Shown here: positions 39,373-53,400 of the stretch, piece by piece | How positions within the stretch are numbered: the first letter of the stretch is position 1 | How the letters are laid out: every line of letters begins with the position of its first letter | Assembly: GCF_021018895.1 (NCBI RefSeq) | Contig: NC_079373.1 | Coordinates: forward strand, 9,334,501 to 9,398,500 | Length of the DNA stretch: 64,000 bases | Direction: 5' to 3' | DNA from: Seriola aureovittata | Lineage: Eukaryota > Chordata > Actinopteri > Carangiformes > Carangidae | The notes under the pieces: generated by a model | Told to the model about the DNA's origin: nothing | The model's database searches: none | The model's input: only the letters and a program-made list of their open reading frames with translations | Position numbers and translations under genes: made by a program

Positions 39373-41025
39373 TTACAACTACTCAGCTAAAGAAAGGATA
39401 ACTAACAAATATAAAAATAAAACCTAACCTACCTCTCTCCCTCTGTGCACGGACATTAACTTGGGACAGGTCTGGTGATTAAAATCAGGTGACTCCATGT
39501 CTTTAGATACTATTTCCGATTTAACATGGCAGTCTTTGTTCACCTGTTGCTGCAGTGCAAAACAAAACAGTCTACAGAGGGTCTACAGACAGGCAAAACT
39601 GAGGTCTGCATCCTGGGTATCATGAATGGAGTCCTTGTGTAACTTTACAACTGTATGCATGGAGTTGTGTGTGTGTATTTGTAATGTGCATGGTGTGTTT
39701 ATTTCACAATATGTTTGTAAGGAACTTGAGATGTACTGCTCAGACCTTGAGCAACACCAAAGCATTGGTTATCTTCCAGCTAACACAGGAGAGGGGGTGA
39801 GTGAACGCTGGTGTGAAGCCAGAACAAAATAAAACCATATGAAACTCCCTTTCCTCAAGTATCCCTGACTATCTGCTTGCGTCACTATTGATGCCTAACA
39901 ACATAATTTGGGAGTTACTGTAACTGTGATCAACAAAAATAGCTGTAATGAAACACTCAATCCTTCTGAAAGCTGTGATTACAGAGGTTGTTTCTTGGGA
40001 CAAATTAGACATCAAAGTTAAACACCTTGAAGACATTTGAGCAGAAGTTAGGTCTCTGAACGAGGAGCAATTTCATTCGTCCTATCACCACTGCCATCTC
40101 TCACAGTGCCCTAAACAACAGGAAATAGCACTGTTATTATGTTTGTGGAGGGTTTATCTCTGTAGAGCAGAATACACTGTCTCTGCAGTGCTGATAGCTG
40201 CTGTGGTTGACATGCTATTGATGGTTAACTGTGAAATGTGAGGTAAATGTGCATTGTACTTTAGAGTTACGGTGGATTAAAGTAATCTTTGAGTAAAGTG
40301 CATATCAAGATAACTACATTTTACTGTAAGAGAGATTTATCTCATACATGCTTTGCTATGGAACATCAAACCACACTGTGAACCTCTTAGGTTACCAGTT
40401 AATGTTTTAGGTTAAAATAAATTCCTTTGACAGACGGGAGGAGAAGATCTCTGTAGGATATTTCTCTATTGGACATTTCACAGCTGAAAAGCAGGTAAAC
40501 ATTTAATATGTGAACATGGAAAGAAAATATTGTTTTTATTTGAGATTTGGAAGATTTTTGCATTTGCATTTCACACATGTACCTGATGTGCTTATTCATG
40601 GTGACTTAATCAGTGGAAAAGTACAATATGTTCTCCAGTCTAGGCAGCACAAGGACAACATGCAACAGCAGACATCACCAAAAACAACGCTGCAAATGAA
40701 GGGATCGTACATAACAACGAGACAGGCTTATTGCTGAAAGATAGACCTGGTGTTTATTATAGCGGAACAGCTGAACATCTGCTTAACTGCAGATCTCAAT
40801 ATCCTACATACAGTTATCATTATGTCATTTTTAGAGGCAAATTAATTAATCATATCTTTTCTGTAAAATGGTGAATGATGAGGTTATTGAATTGAGTGAA
40901 TGCAGAATTATGGCCCAAACATGACAGGTGTATACACACACAAACAAAAGGAGGAAATAAATTATGTGCGATGAACCTTAAGGAATTGGAAGATGCTTTT
41001 TTTAGTGACTCACCTGGTAGTTTGC
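39373..41025. other. Intergenic DNA right of the ERV
   Basis: No gene, RNA or clear repeat recognised. Open frames are short and without motifs. Confidence 0.5.
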
Positions 41026-41029
41026 ATAC

Positions 41030-41165
41030 CATAACCACAGGGGACTGGGCTTGAACACCACGACCCTTTGCTGCATGTCATCCCCTCTATCTCTCACCCC
41101 TAACCTTCCTGTCGCTCTCTTACTGCTACTCTGATGAAGGCATAAAAAAGCCCAAAAAACTAATT
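41030..41165 (+). repeat. SINE, 5'-truncated (plus)
   Basis: Begins at the B-box zone (GGGCTTGAACACCACGACCC), then TTTGCTGCATGTCATCCCC and the TCTCTCACC/CCTTCCTGTCGCTCTC body, ending AAGGCATAAAAAAGCCCAAAA. The body matches the SINE at 10580-10742. Confidence 0.7.
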
Positions 41166-41291
41166 TGCCTAAACCTGCAAACATTTGTATTTACGAATAA
41201 TGCAATTTCTGGACAATAAATTATTACATTGTTCTTTAAGAGAGTAATTTTTATTTTAATCTAAATCTATTTTCTTTAAAACCAAATTACT

Positions 41292-41475
41292 TTTTTGGGG
41301 GGCTTTTTTCATGCTTTCATTAGATAGTGAAAGTGGAGATTGACAGGAGGCATGGGAAATAGAGAAGGGGGGAAATTACACGCAGTAAACAACCCGGCCA
41401 GCAGGGATTTGAACCCAGGGCTTTTGCACCCATGTGGTATGCGCCCTAACCTTTTGCCTATTGGGTCGCCTCAGG
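41292..41475 (-). repeat. tRNA-derived SINE (minus)
   Basis: The minus strand starts GAGGCGACCCAATAGGC, then GGTTAGGGCGCATACC and the B box GGGTTCAAATCCCTGCTGGC, followed by a CCCCTTCTCTATTTCCCATG body and a T/A-rich tail. It lies close to the plus-strand copy and has opposite orientation. Confidence 0.75.
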
Positions 41476-41888
41476 CCAAATCCAATTTTAACCACTAGGT
41501 GGCAACATTCCCCCATTTTAAGAAAAGAAAAATGTTTCCTTTAATCAGCAAACCTGCAGTATTACATGCTAAGAGATATAATTTCTTTCTGTTAAAATTC
41601 AAGTGTTGGGTCAGGTCAAATCATTTTCTGTTTTCTACACACAGCAAAGTGTTGTATATAAATAAAACCCAACCTTCAGTTGACATGACAGCACCAAGCA
41701 CAGGACATGTCATCTGCAGAGTTAGTCCATAGCCGGGCTCCCTAAACCCACTGTTCATTCACAAGAAAGGGAAAGTACCATCTGAGAAGATGTTAGTATC
41801 AGTAACAGAAAAATGAGACCCAGATCACATATTCATCTGTTTTGCTGGAACGATGCCAGTGTCTTCTGACAGGACAGCTGAGGTTGAA

Positions 41889-42612
41889 TGGAAAGTAACT
41901 AAGTGCATTTACTCAAGTAGCGGAGACCGGATGCGGTTGTAACACTTTATGCTTCAGTGCCTGTAACTCACTGAATCTTTGAGCTAGAGTTATCCAACTT
42001 TTATAGATTGTATCCACATTTGTTTATTACAAATGCCAACAATTCAAACTTCTGCATGAATATCACAGACCTCATGAGTTTATGTCAAATACATGGTTTT
42101 TGTTACAACCTAATCTACTACCGGGATAAATTGTAACAATTAGACAAAAGAGGCCGCACCATGCCATATCCTTCAAAAACAGCATATCTACTCCACCACA
42201 TTTTGGAGGGAAATCTTGTACTCTCCACATTTATACTTGACACACATACAGGGAAGCATAATGTTGTTACTCATGGACCCCTGTGCAACCACACATACAA
42301 ACACCACACAGTCTGAGGTGTATGAGAGAGCAAACACAACTATAACATTGTGCAGCTTTCCTTGTGGATATAAACACATTTCATTCAAAATGTATGATCA
42401 TTTTATAAAATGTGATGCATTGCTTCAGATTAAATAACCCCTCAGAATATAAATCAACCAATAGCTACATTAAAAAGTCAATATTTGTAGTCCAATAATT
42501 TAATACATACAATAATATAATTCCATAAAGGACCAAGTACTTTTACTTTTCATGATTTATGTATATTTTCCTTTTACATAAGTAAAGTATCTGAGCACTT
42601 CTTCCACCACTG
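41889..42612. mobile_element. hAT-like non-autonomous element
   Basis: Left end TGGAAAGTAACTAAGTGC followed by ATTTACTCAAGTA. Right end TAAGTAAAGTATCTGAGCAC followed by TTCTTCCACCACTG. Both are the hallmark ends of a high-copy fish hAT-like family. The internal part (41935-42520) is not typical of the family and may be cargo or older DNA. No long frame. Confidence 0.7.
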
Positions 42613-44912
42613 GGAATGGATCATTGAGAGACAGAAATCAATGAGTGAGTTGAGCAGCAAAGTGACGACAATTACTTTCAGTCAGATTTATCAAAGGCTT
42701 GTAATGACAGATAGGACCTGCAGTCAGGCTGCACTCTGTACATCTCCACTCATCCAAAATGAAGATATATTCATCTTGTCCTGACCTGTCCGACAGCACG
42801 GGAACATGTGGTTGCTCTTACATACAGTACATTACAACAACACGGGGACAGACACGGAGCCTAAAGCAGGGTCACGCTGGTGAGGCGGCAGACATTCCTC
42901 TCATAACACAGGCAGGCTCCAAACCCACATCTTCTCCATCCTTTACTGAGATTATCGTCCTGTCTGCCTCTCAACTGAGCATCCAAGGGGAGCTACTTAA
43001 ATCCCCCTCCCCAACCCCTTCCTCACCCACCTACAGCAAAGGTTTAAAGGGTGGATCTCCAGGACATGTTACCATCAATCAGGCACACTAATACACGGCT
43101 TTACAACACAAACGTTATAGTTATCCTCAACTTAGCACCAACTTTCAAATGTTTTATGGCTTTTTGTGCTGCTTCTTCACTGAAATGCATTTGAGAGCAA
43201 TAAATACTACAACTGTAAGTGGCACAAAAGGTGTAATTTTATATAACTAATGGAGCATTTTTGTCTCAGGAAAGTTTCAGCTTGGAACAACCAAAAGGCA
43301 TCCTCATAATTAACAGCTGCCAGAGGTCTGCTTTCCAAGGTCACCATGTCCGTCACATCCTCACGGGCCATCCCATGTGACCTTGGCTTTTTGAAAGGGA
43401 CACACCCTGAGTGAGACTCTTTTCTAAGTAGCCAAGTTTTGTCTAAAAAGTCACTAGACTTGTCACTAGGTGTTTTTTGGTTGTTGTTTTTAAAAAACAG
43501 TCTCTAAATCAAGGCAACAAATCTGCTAATTTGGCAACACTATAGGCTGTAAACGGCCCCCTGATAGGAACTGTTTACACCAATTCATCTATGAAAGAGC
43601 AACGGGCAGTTGGGAAACTCTAACTCAGTCACGTGGCATTCGGCTGACTAATGTTGGAACTATGATCATTCAACTCTATCACTCAGTCAGTCAGCCACCT
43701 GCTGTTGCGGTCCAGCCAAGAAGAAAAAATAATTTAAAGCCCATAGAATTATTACTGATGTAAAACATGGGGGTGCTCACTATTAATCGTATGAGTGATG
43801 ATACAAGTGATACCCCAACTACAATTTCATGTGTAGAATTACATCTGCATCTGGAATCAATGATGAAACAAAGGGGAACCAGTGTTATTGTGTCAGACAA
43901 ACCTTTTAAATGTTCACAATTAGTATATATTATGCTACAGATCCCTTTCTTTATAACATCATGTGATCATGCTCTGGTTTATCATCTGTCGTTTCCATCT
44001 GGTTGGCTACAGGTTTGCTTTTCCAGCTATCACTTATCAGATAGACAAAAGAAGAGCTCACACCTGGTTTGCACAGTATTAAAAAGTGTCACAGTTTCCT
44101 CTCCCACTGTTAATGATACTCTATGTTTTCTTTTCTGCTTTTCTTCGTGCCATGTGGTGGATGACATGACACAGCCACATTTTAGCCATCTGTGGGCCTT
44201 CCGTTCTCCTCCCATAACAACTAAAAAAAAAATAAAATAGGACACATCCGCCTGCCTGGCTTTTCTGAAGGTGAAACTCCCACAGTTCCCCTGTTTCTGT
44301 GTCCACTCTTGCTGTTAATTCAGCCTTGTGCTCAGTCATCTGTTGAGTATTTCCTGTGCAGTGCGACAGGATGTCAAAAGGTGACGTAAAATATAGAATA
44401 TAAACTTCCAGAGGCGTCTGGATGGAGGAGGCTGCTGAGGGAATTGTGTGTATGGAGATGTAGGCGAGACATTTGCTGTGCTAATTATCGTCAAGAGTCT
44501 TGCTGCTGTTTTTAGATAAAATAAATAACTAATAGCATGAATGCCAAATGAGTTACATCATGGGAAGAGTTGCATTTTAGAACTAATATTTACATAACAC
44601 AGACCCTTTTTCATTTTTTTGTCATTACAGATTAAACCATCTGATGAAATGTGGGTGAGGGCAATGTTATGGCTAGGACCAAGCAGACAGATAGCAGTGA
44701 TAAACGTCATAAAAATGGAAGCCGTGCAACCAGTGACAGAGGGAGTTTGGAGCCTTCCCTCTGTTTAATGCCTAGCCCCTGGGCACGGCACCTACCCTCC
44801 TTGCCTGGAGCATGTCTGGCTTTTTGTCTGGCTTTTACAGGAGAGTAGACAGATTACTTGCAAGGGTTGAGACGGTTCAGTGAGCTGAAGGTACTAGGTG
44901 ACATGGCAGCAT
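42613..44912. other. Intergenic DNA between hAT-like element and G tract
   Basis: No coding exon or named repeat recognised. Open frames reach 157 codons (43767-44240) but show no conserved motif, and several overlap on both strands. Confidence 0.5.
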
Positions 44913-44932
44913 GGGGGGGGGGGGGGGGGGGG
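44913..44932 (+). repeat. G20 homopolymer
   Basis: Twenty uninterrupted G followed by GATCC. It can form a G-quadruplex; it is also a likely assembly-error point, so the length may be approximate. Confidence 0.9.
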
Positions 44933-45300
44933 ATCCATATCCTTTTACAGTCTGGAAATAAAGCAGGCCAGAAGCAGTGGAATGGCCCCGAGTGTGTCAT
45001 CTCATTGGGCCATTAGATGACGAAGCCACAGCAGCACCACTGGCTGTGGAGCTCCAGCACCAACACAAGGAGGAGTGTTTCATCCCAATATTTCATGTTA
45101 CTGAACTAAACCCTCCGACTGTATTGTAATGTCTGACCTTATATTCAGAACTGCATTTATCTGCTGTATTCCCAGATACATGCATGAGTCTTTGCCTGTG
45201 GTATGCAGTTACAAGTTGCTCATACAACAAGACTGATGCAATTCCTGGATGTAGAGGTTTGAGCCTGCAGCTTTTTAAGGGAACAGTGTTTTCTGTTGAA

Positions 45301-45898
45301 GGAATAGTTTGACATTTTGGGGAATATTTCCTTTCTCGCTAAGAGTTGGAAGAAGATTGATACCACCCTCATGTCTGTATGATAAAATATGAAGCTTTAG
45401 CCAGCAGCTTGTTAGCTTAGTTTAGCAAAACGGTTAGCCAGGTTCTGTACAAAAACAGCACCTCTAAAGCTCACTGATTAACATGGTACATGGCTTGTTT
45501 GTTTAATCAATAAACCAAACCAAAAGTGACAAGTTGTGGTCTTACTAGGGGGTTGAGTGCAGGACTACTTCTCAGTTGGATGCAGTGACCTCCTGGAAAA
45601 GTTTTTCTACACATAACCCCAGCAGACTGACATTTTTTCACTTTGCTTTTCGTATGGGTTAAAGAAGATATAACATGTTAATCTGTGAGCTTTAGAGGTG
45701 CTGATGGGCTGATTTTGTTAGACAGAATCAGACTATCTGTTTCCCCTGTTTCCATTTTTTATGCTAACCTAAAAAAAAAAAAACTCCTGGCAGCAGTTAC
45801 ACATTTACCATCCAGACATGAGAGTGGTATCAGTATTTTGACTGAACCCTCGGCAAGAAAGCGCACAACCGTAATCCCCCAATTATCAGATTATTCCT
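45301..45898. mobile_element. Foldback/MITE element with long inverted arms
   Basis: The left arm carries GAATAGTTTGACATTTTGGGG, GATTGATACCACCCTCATG and AGCACCTCTAAAGCTCAC...AACATG. The right arm carries the complements CATGTTAATC..GAGCTTTAGAGGTGC (45674-45701), CAGACATGAGAGTGGTATC and CTCGGCAAGAAAGC, ending near TTATTCC at 45897. Arms of about 190 bases flank about 190 bases. The arm sequence (GTTAGCTTAGTTTAGC, TGTTTCCCCTGTTTCC) is common in percomorph fishes. A poly(A) run lies at 45771-45783. Confidence 0.75.
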
Positions 45899-47485
45899 CT
45901 AATGATACACAACTTTAATTCTGGTGAGCCATAACCGAGAAAAACAACAAACAGCTGGAGTTAAAGAGAGTAAAGGAATTTGTTTGTAATGTGCCTTGCT
46001 TTCATCCTACCAGGGGAATACACAACAGACTGGCCAAGATTAGACATCCTTCCTGCAGCATTTTTCATGGTGACTCCTGGGATTTTAGGATCGAAAACAA
46101 GCAAGTGATGTACAAAGAGAACAGCTCAAGGTGCATCACCCCTTGCCCCGGCAGATCATCTGGAGACAACCGAAATAACCCATGCAAATCTAAAAACACA
46201 CATACATGAACCCTGTCCCCTTTAAAGAGAAGAGGCCGCCACTGTGACGAGAGTCACAGTATTCAAGGAATGTCCTGATCCGTCAGGGCTGGGATGCCTT
46301 AGGGAAGAGACTGAGAATGCTCATGACTCCCCTTCTCCTCCTTTAACATGCACATGCACAAATATGAGAGGATGATTCATGTGACAGGGTACATTCACAG
46401 TGAGAAAAGATTGCTCCTGACCTCATGTATTCACAGGTATGATGTATACTCTCAATGACACCGTTCCCTTTTCATCTTCACTCATCAGCCTGTCCTGTCT
46501 TTGGCTGTCTGCTCCATTTTCTTCTCAGACAGTCAACACTTTAAAGTTTTTACATGGTATCAGATGAGTATGATAAATCTTGCTAGCCACGGGCAAAGCT
46601 GCCTATAGTATTATATACCATCTTTTTCTTGAAATGTCTCTTTTTACACAAGGAGATGATGTCATTGTTAAAGTTAAAAAAAATCATCATTCATCATTAT
46701 TGGGGTCAAAGGTTGTGTGACCCCTCAGGTCCAGGGCTGTTGTCTGTCTGAGAGGCAGCTAAAGCGTGGTTAATGAGTGGCAGTTAGAAATAAGTGGTGA
46801 TATGTGGCAGGAATGCAACACAATGACACACTTGAGTGCTTGTGTGGTTTGTGGAGGCAATCTAAATGCCCCAGTTATTGTTTTCAACTATAAACACTTC
46901 TTTTCCTGTCGAAATCTGATGACAACTAATTTCTTCCATCATTGGTGCTTCTTGAGGAAATATGCATATATGGCATTTACTGCCCTACTTGAATAATAAT
47001 CCCTCTCATTATTTTAATCGTCTTCTCTCAATACAAGATGATCAACTTTTTCCAAAACATTTCAGAAATGGTTTTGACATCATTGCTCCTTTTTTTCCTT
47101 TCTTAAAAAAGTCTGATTTTAGAAATCAGAGGGGGGAGGGGTGTGGGAAACGACCAGACGAGGGCGGTGCTAACCTCTTCATATCCCCAAATGTCAATGA
47201 ACTCTCCACAGCAAAGTTGAACCCTTGAGTGTGTGAGATGGAATAATGTGAGGATAATGACTGCAGAGCTGTTGGATAAGACTAACGTGGCATGTCTGCA
47301 CCATGACAGACAGGAAGAGGTTCACGGTCCAGTCTGTTGAGTTTCTTTATTTCTACGTCGAAACAGTTTGTTGACAGTTTATTTTCTGCCGTGAAGGAAT
47401 GTTGGCTTATTAACAGGTGGATCTCCTTGGATCGAGCTGGTGAACGCACCTTCTTGCTCTTGCCGTTAAACACAACTCCTTCAGG
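45899..47485. other. Intergenic DNA upstream of ntn4
   Basis: No additional gene seen. The ntn4 promoter and 5' UTR should lie at its right end, but no TATA or initiator could be assigned with confidence. SNRPF, CCDC38 and AMDHD1, the human neighbours on this side, are not present. Confidence 0.5.
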
Positions 47486-50400
47486 ATGAGACTGTGGACT
47501 TTACTCATCATTTTCCCGGTGTGCGCATCCTCTCCTCTTTCAGCCGGTGAGTTTGAACTTGTGTGGCTGAGACCTTTACGCACGCACTTTATGAAGATGT
47601 AAATAAATAAAACAAGCATTGGTCGTGCTATTTTGGGAAACGCTTGTATGCACGAGCCTCACAGCATCATAAGCGCACAGGTTTACAGGACAGGGAGTTG
47701 GGGAAGCGGGAACCGAACTCGCAACCTTTGCAGTAGCCTAAATACACTGCCCTGGTCTTTGAGAACAGAAATCGATTTTCAACTGTAATTCTTCAGTCAC
47801 CTTCACACAGATTGTACAAAAATAAACGCAAGTTTTTTCTCACCAGAAACGTCTCGAGGCAAAGATCCAGCTGTGGAGAGCAGCTGCTCCGGCCGAGCCT
47901 GCAACCCCCGCATGGGCAACTTGGCCCAGGGCAGGGTGCTGAGCACCCAGTCGACCTGCGGCTCCAACTTTTCAGAGCCCTACTGCTTCTACAAACAAAC
48001 AGCTGCCCCCCGCAGAAAGGAGTCCTGCTCGGCGGCAAAATGCAGCAAGTGCAGCTCTGCCATCCCCAGCCAGGCGCACCCTCCCTCTGCCATGAGCGAC
48101 TCCTCATTCCGCTACCCTGACACCTGGTGGCAGTCTGCGGAGGGGGTGAAGGAGGAGACGCTCCAGTTGGACCTGGAGACTGAGTTCCTCTTCACCCATC
48201 TCATCCTGGTGTTCCGCTCCCCCCGCCCTGCTGCCATGATGCTGGAGCGCTCCCAGGATCACGGGCACACGTGGAAGACCCTCAGATACTTTGCCAGGGA
48301 CTGTGAGGAGGTGTTTGGCCTGGCAGATGGGCCATCAGTCGGGGAGAGTGGGGCAACATGCACCTCAAAGTATTCAGGAGCTTTTCCTTGTACCAGAGGA
48401 GAGGTGAGTACAGTGGCTACATGTGCTACATGAGGGGTGACACGCGGTTTTGACAGTGTGGTATGACAAGAGCCAGTTTCTTCCCTGTTTCGGTGCTTTT
48501 CACAGCTCAGGGACATAGAGGTGCCTGAAAATCACATTGTTTTACAATAACATCTTTAGGAGCAGGAGATCTTGGGGGGCCTCATTTTAAGGGTGGCAGC
48601 TGTCCCCCTCCTGTAGATCCACCCCTGGATGAGTAATGTGCAGCTGTAACCCTGCCCATTATAAAGTCCTACCTGCACCTAATTCAGTTATTAAACATCA
48701 AGGCTTTATATGCTAGTATCACTGGCATTTATATGTTTGTTTGTTTGTTTGAAGGATGACGGACATCTACACAAGACAACTGTTGAAGTATCTTTGCCTC
48801 ATGTGAATCTCCTCAATGAATATTACCATTATATTTTTGGAAAATACGATAATATAATCTATAAAATTATCAGCTTGATTTCCAGTGGCAGGAACTATGT
48901 TCACTGAATTAAAACTTATTTATAAATACAGTACAATAAGGCCAATAATGACTCATGTCTGATGAGTGAGCAGGATGCTGTAGCTCAGACGAAGCTTTAA
49001 AGGACAAAGAGATGATTTCAATATTGGACTGTGATTGTGTTTCTGAGATCTGAGAGTGACCACATCAAAACATGCTGCCAGACACTCCCCCAGCACTTCA
49101 CAGCAATAACACTCACCATCTGCTCTGCTCTTGTTGTCCACTTACTGGCACAGAGATGCTCTATAAGATGATATCACACAAACCACCCGACAATTGACCA
49201 AGCTTTGTAAACTGATCTCCTCTGATGGGCCGTGGGAGACGTTTTTTTTTTTTTTTTTTGGCCAGCCTTCTGAGCCGCAAACTGCTTTGACATGCATGGG
49301 TAGAGTATCAGCGTCGACTTGTACCTGCTGTACCAGCTATAGCTAATTCATGAGTCAGACATAGAGACTCTCACAGGCCAGTAAAGATTTGTTTCACTCC
49401 AAAGTGCCTCAGACCACGTTGGGAGGTTCTGGGTCGTCTGAGTGAATATATGGTTTTGACTGATCTCATAATTGCAGCGTATTTGCAGCAAGTATGTGTC
49501 TCACTACAGTTTGTCAGCTCCCTCGTGTAAGCCCCTCACCCATTATAATTAGTGTCTCTGTTGCTCAAGGCTCAAAGATGTCCCCAAAATGTTATGTGAA
49601 AATGTAAACGCTCTCAGTCATAAAACAACACTACAGACATCACGCTCAATTTAAATCCCTGCCAGCAGTAATGAGCTGAAGTATACGCACAGCCACCACA
49701 AGCCGACTTGTTCTTAATGCTAATGAGAATCAAGTTCCTTGTCAAGTGCAATGATTTTACAGTAAATCCTCTTGTTGTTGACATGTACCCACTAACCAAA
49801 TGGTGCCATAGTACAAATTATGTTCATTATGATACAGCATTAGGTCTCCCTTGTGCACAGCGGAGATGGACGACGCCAGATGTATCACGTGTTGATTGTA
49901 GACTACAAAGTTAAAATGCAGCTCTTGGCTCTTGGAGGTAATGACTTGAAAATACACAGTTAAATTCAATTTAATTCAATTCAGTTAAATTAAAGATAAA
50001 AAAAAATGGCTAGTACTTTGGAGATGCAAATATCACCCTACAGTGATAAACAGCTATCTCTATAAACACCCTTAAGCACCTTACTTTGTGTCTGACAGTT
50101 GTAATTTTGTGATATTATAATTAGGAGTAACGACCATCTCAGCAGTTTTTAAATCACTGTTCATTTTCATAGACAGACAGAGAGGATGAATCTGAAAGAT
50201 AAACGTCCTAATGAGGGAGAACAGGCAGCATTTGTCCATGTTTACATTGGAGCTTACCGTGATTTTCTTAGAATAGCAGCTGCCTGAAGACCATGAAAGG
50301 CAAACCACAACGATGGCATTTTGTCATGTCAGTTTTATTTTACAAGTGAAACAACACAGGTTTTGAGAGATTCTGTGTTCTTCAATTTCCAGGTGATCTA

Positions 50401-53400
50401 TCGGGCCTTGTCTCCCTGGCACTCGGTGGATCCCTATGGACCAGCTGCTCAAGACCAGCTCATGATCACCAACCTGAGAGTGCGTCTGCTGCAGCGCCAG
50501 CCGTGTCCCTGCCAGGCCAAACATCCTGGCGCTGCTGGACTCCCCACGGGCCATTTCGCCATATATGATTTTGTTGTCAAAGGCAGCTGCCTTTGCAACG
50601 GACATGCCGACCACTGTGTTCCGGCCAGGGGCTACCAGCCCGGCCAACAGAAGACCAGTAACATGGTGAGCTATTCTGAGCTGGATTCTGTGAACATGCA
50701 GCTTGCAGGTGCACCCACTCCACCAACAAAACACGCTTGTACAGTTTGTTCTGTTGTGGAAACTCACTCAGATGTTGTGTCTTGCTGAAGTCCACCGACC
50801 GGTGCTGTTTGTCTCCCTTGTTTTTAGTTGATGTGGTGAGATTGGGGGTAGAGGGTTTGGGGTTTTGTTCCCACCACTCCCTTGTTACTCAGCTGTGCTC
50901 TGGTATGTGCTGCTGAAGCTGAGGGTTGCAGTGAAGACTGGATATTAGGCCATAGTTTTACCTACTATTACAGGGATTTAAGGATGTGGAAACCTTAATT
51001 ATGGTATTCAGCCTAATGCCTTAACAGCCCATAGTCTCTGACATGTTATTCTCTTTACTGTAAATGGAGAACAGCAGCAGCAGTTTAATTTCAACATGGC
51101 CTGAGGGGGTGGAAACAAGTTACACAGACAGTAATAAGCTTCAGAGCGTGTAAACACTTTGATTATGCATATATGTTATTATGTATATTATGTTTGTATG
51201 TTGCAATTCACACATAACACACGTAACGTTTAGGTGCAAGGCTATTTCAAATCAGCATAAATGAAAAGAGTGACATAGTGTTAGGCTCTGTGGGTGATAT
51301 ACCTCTTAAAACAATTTACAATTAACAGTGAAAACTCTCAGGAATACATTTATCCCCAAAAGCAAGAGTAAAATATATATAATATATATCATTTATTTTC
51401 TATTTACATATATATAATTGTCCAATTTATTTCCTCTCATTTATTTATTGAAGCCTTGAAGATCATTGAGGTTTCCCTCATTTGCAACGATGTCCAAATA
51501 CAAAGAAATACACAGAGTTAAAATCCAAAAGAGGACAAACTCAGTGAACGCATTTGCTCTCTGAGGTGATTACAATGCAGACAATATGCAGTATGTTGCA
51601 ATGCTTGCGAACAATTGAAACATGCATTCAGCTTTACTCAAATGTGTAAATAACGGTTTATTTTCTCTCTGTCGTGTTTGCCTGGCAGGTCCATGGCAAG
51701 TGTGTTTGCAGACACAACACAGCTGGTGACCACTGTGAGCGCTGTGCACCTCTCTACAATGACCAGCTCTGGCATGCGGCCAACGGCATCATAGGGACAC
51801 CGCATAAGTGCCAGAGTGAGTGATGGGCCAACAGAGTCAAATGCAGAGTAGGACACACAGCATGTAGACTTATCTCCAAAATGAATTTAGCATCATAAAT
51901 CACATGTAACCTTTCAGACACTGATGCTTGATAAATAACCTGAGCAGTTCCTCTCTTAACGTCAGCTGCTGTAAGAGCTGTCACTGCGATTCACTAGGTT
52001 TTGCAAGATGAGCTGAATAGAGGAAAATATCTCATTCTTCCTTTCCTTGTGCATGTGTATCTAAACACAGAGTGCAAGTGTAACGGTCACGCCAAGAGCT
52101 GTCACTTCAGTCGTGGACTGTGGCTAGCAACAGGGCGGCGGAGTGGTGGCGTGTGTGACGACTGCCGCCACAACACAGAGGGCCGTCACTGCCAGAACTG
52201 TAAAGACGGTTTCTTCCGAGACCCCGGTCGTCCAAAAACGGCCCCTGACTCCTGCAAACGTAAGGCCTCTCTCTCTTTTTTCCCCAGGGTGTAGCTCCTC
52301 TTACCCTTAAAGCATGACTCTGTCTGGATGAATGCCAGCTGAGAATTCCAATTAAGACAAGCAGCTTTTGATATTTGGAGGGCAGTAATGGAGATTAGAT
52401 TTTTTTTTTGTGACCTTTCAGATTAAAGCAGATGGATTTCTCTTTGATAAGAGCATTTTCCCCTCAGCACCTTTCTATGTCACTGTCTTGCCTGTGATGT
52501 GATAGTAAGAAGACTCCAGTCCGCTATCTGGCAGGAATGACGGAGATGTTGCTGTTTTGGAATGTGACTGTAATTGCAAACAATGGAGGAATTTCCCATG
52601 GTCCATGCGAGCACATTTTTCCCATTCTTAGCCCCCACCCCCACCACCAGGCATGCTGCAGCATTTTTAAGAACAAACATGCCGTTTTTGGAAACAGATG
52701 AAGCAAGTCTGTAACAAAAAACAATCTGTCATCACCAGGGACCATCCAGGCAGCGAGAGAGATAGTGATTTACTGTTTGTTTTTCGCTGCAGCTGCTTAA
52801 AGCATGTTGAGTACATACGCCCAGCTTGTCCCTTGTTACAAGAGGATGATAAAACACATTTTATCTGCCATGGGAGTTCACTGTGTAGACTCTAAATATT
52901 AGTTTTTGTTTCTTCCTCGTTTCTGCGTGCTTGCAGGTTTGTGCCAGAAAATGAAGAAAACAAACTTCTTTTGCATCGACAGACAGAGGTGTTAACAAGC
53001 GGCCCTCTTGTTCTGTCACCTCTCTCCTCTGCAGCCTGTTCCTGCCACCCCGTGGGCTCTGTCCTCTCAGGTGGCAGCCCCCTCTGCGACCCTAGCGGCG
53101 GGGAGTGCACTTGTAAGCCTGGCGTCGGAGGCCCCCGCTGTGACGGCTGCATGACGGGATACTGGGGGCTTCATGAATACGGCTGCCGTCCATGTGACTG
53201 CACAGGGGACTGCGACCCCTACACTGGTGACTGCATTCCTGGGTGAGAGCCAAGACTTATATGTCCATATATATTAGCAAATAGAAAAGTGTATGAAAGT
53301 GATGTGTGGTGTTGAGGGAGAGTGCAATCTGGATTATTAACACTGAGTGGAGCCCTGGATCTGACTGGTTTTACCTCTGCGCCGCAGCTCAGATGTGGAG

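Noticed and set aside
43767..44240. 157-codon plus-strand frame
   Set aside because: No motif and no splice context; competing frames exist on the other strand.
47690..47760. Possible second tRNA gene
   Set aside because: Only a B-box-like block is present; acceptor and anticodon stems do not pair.
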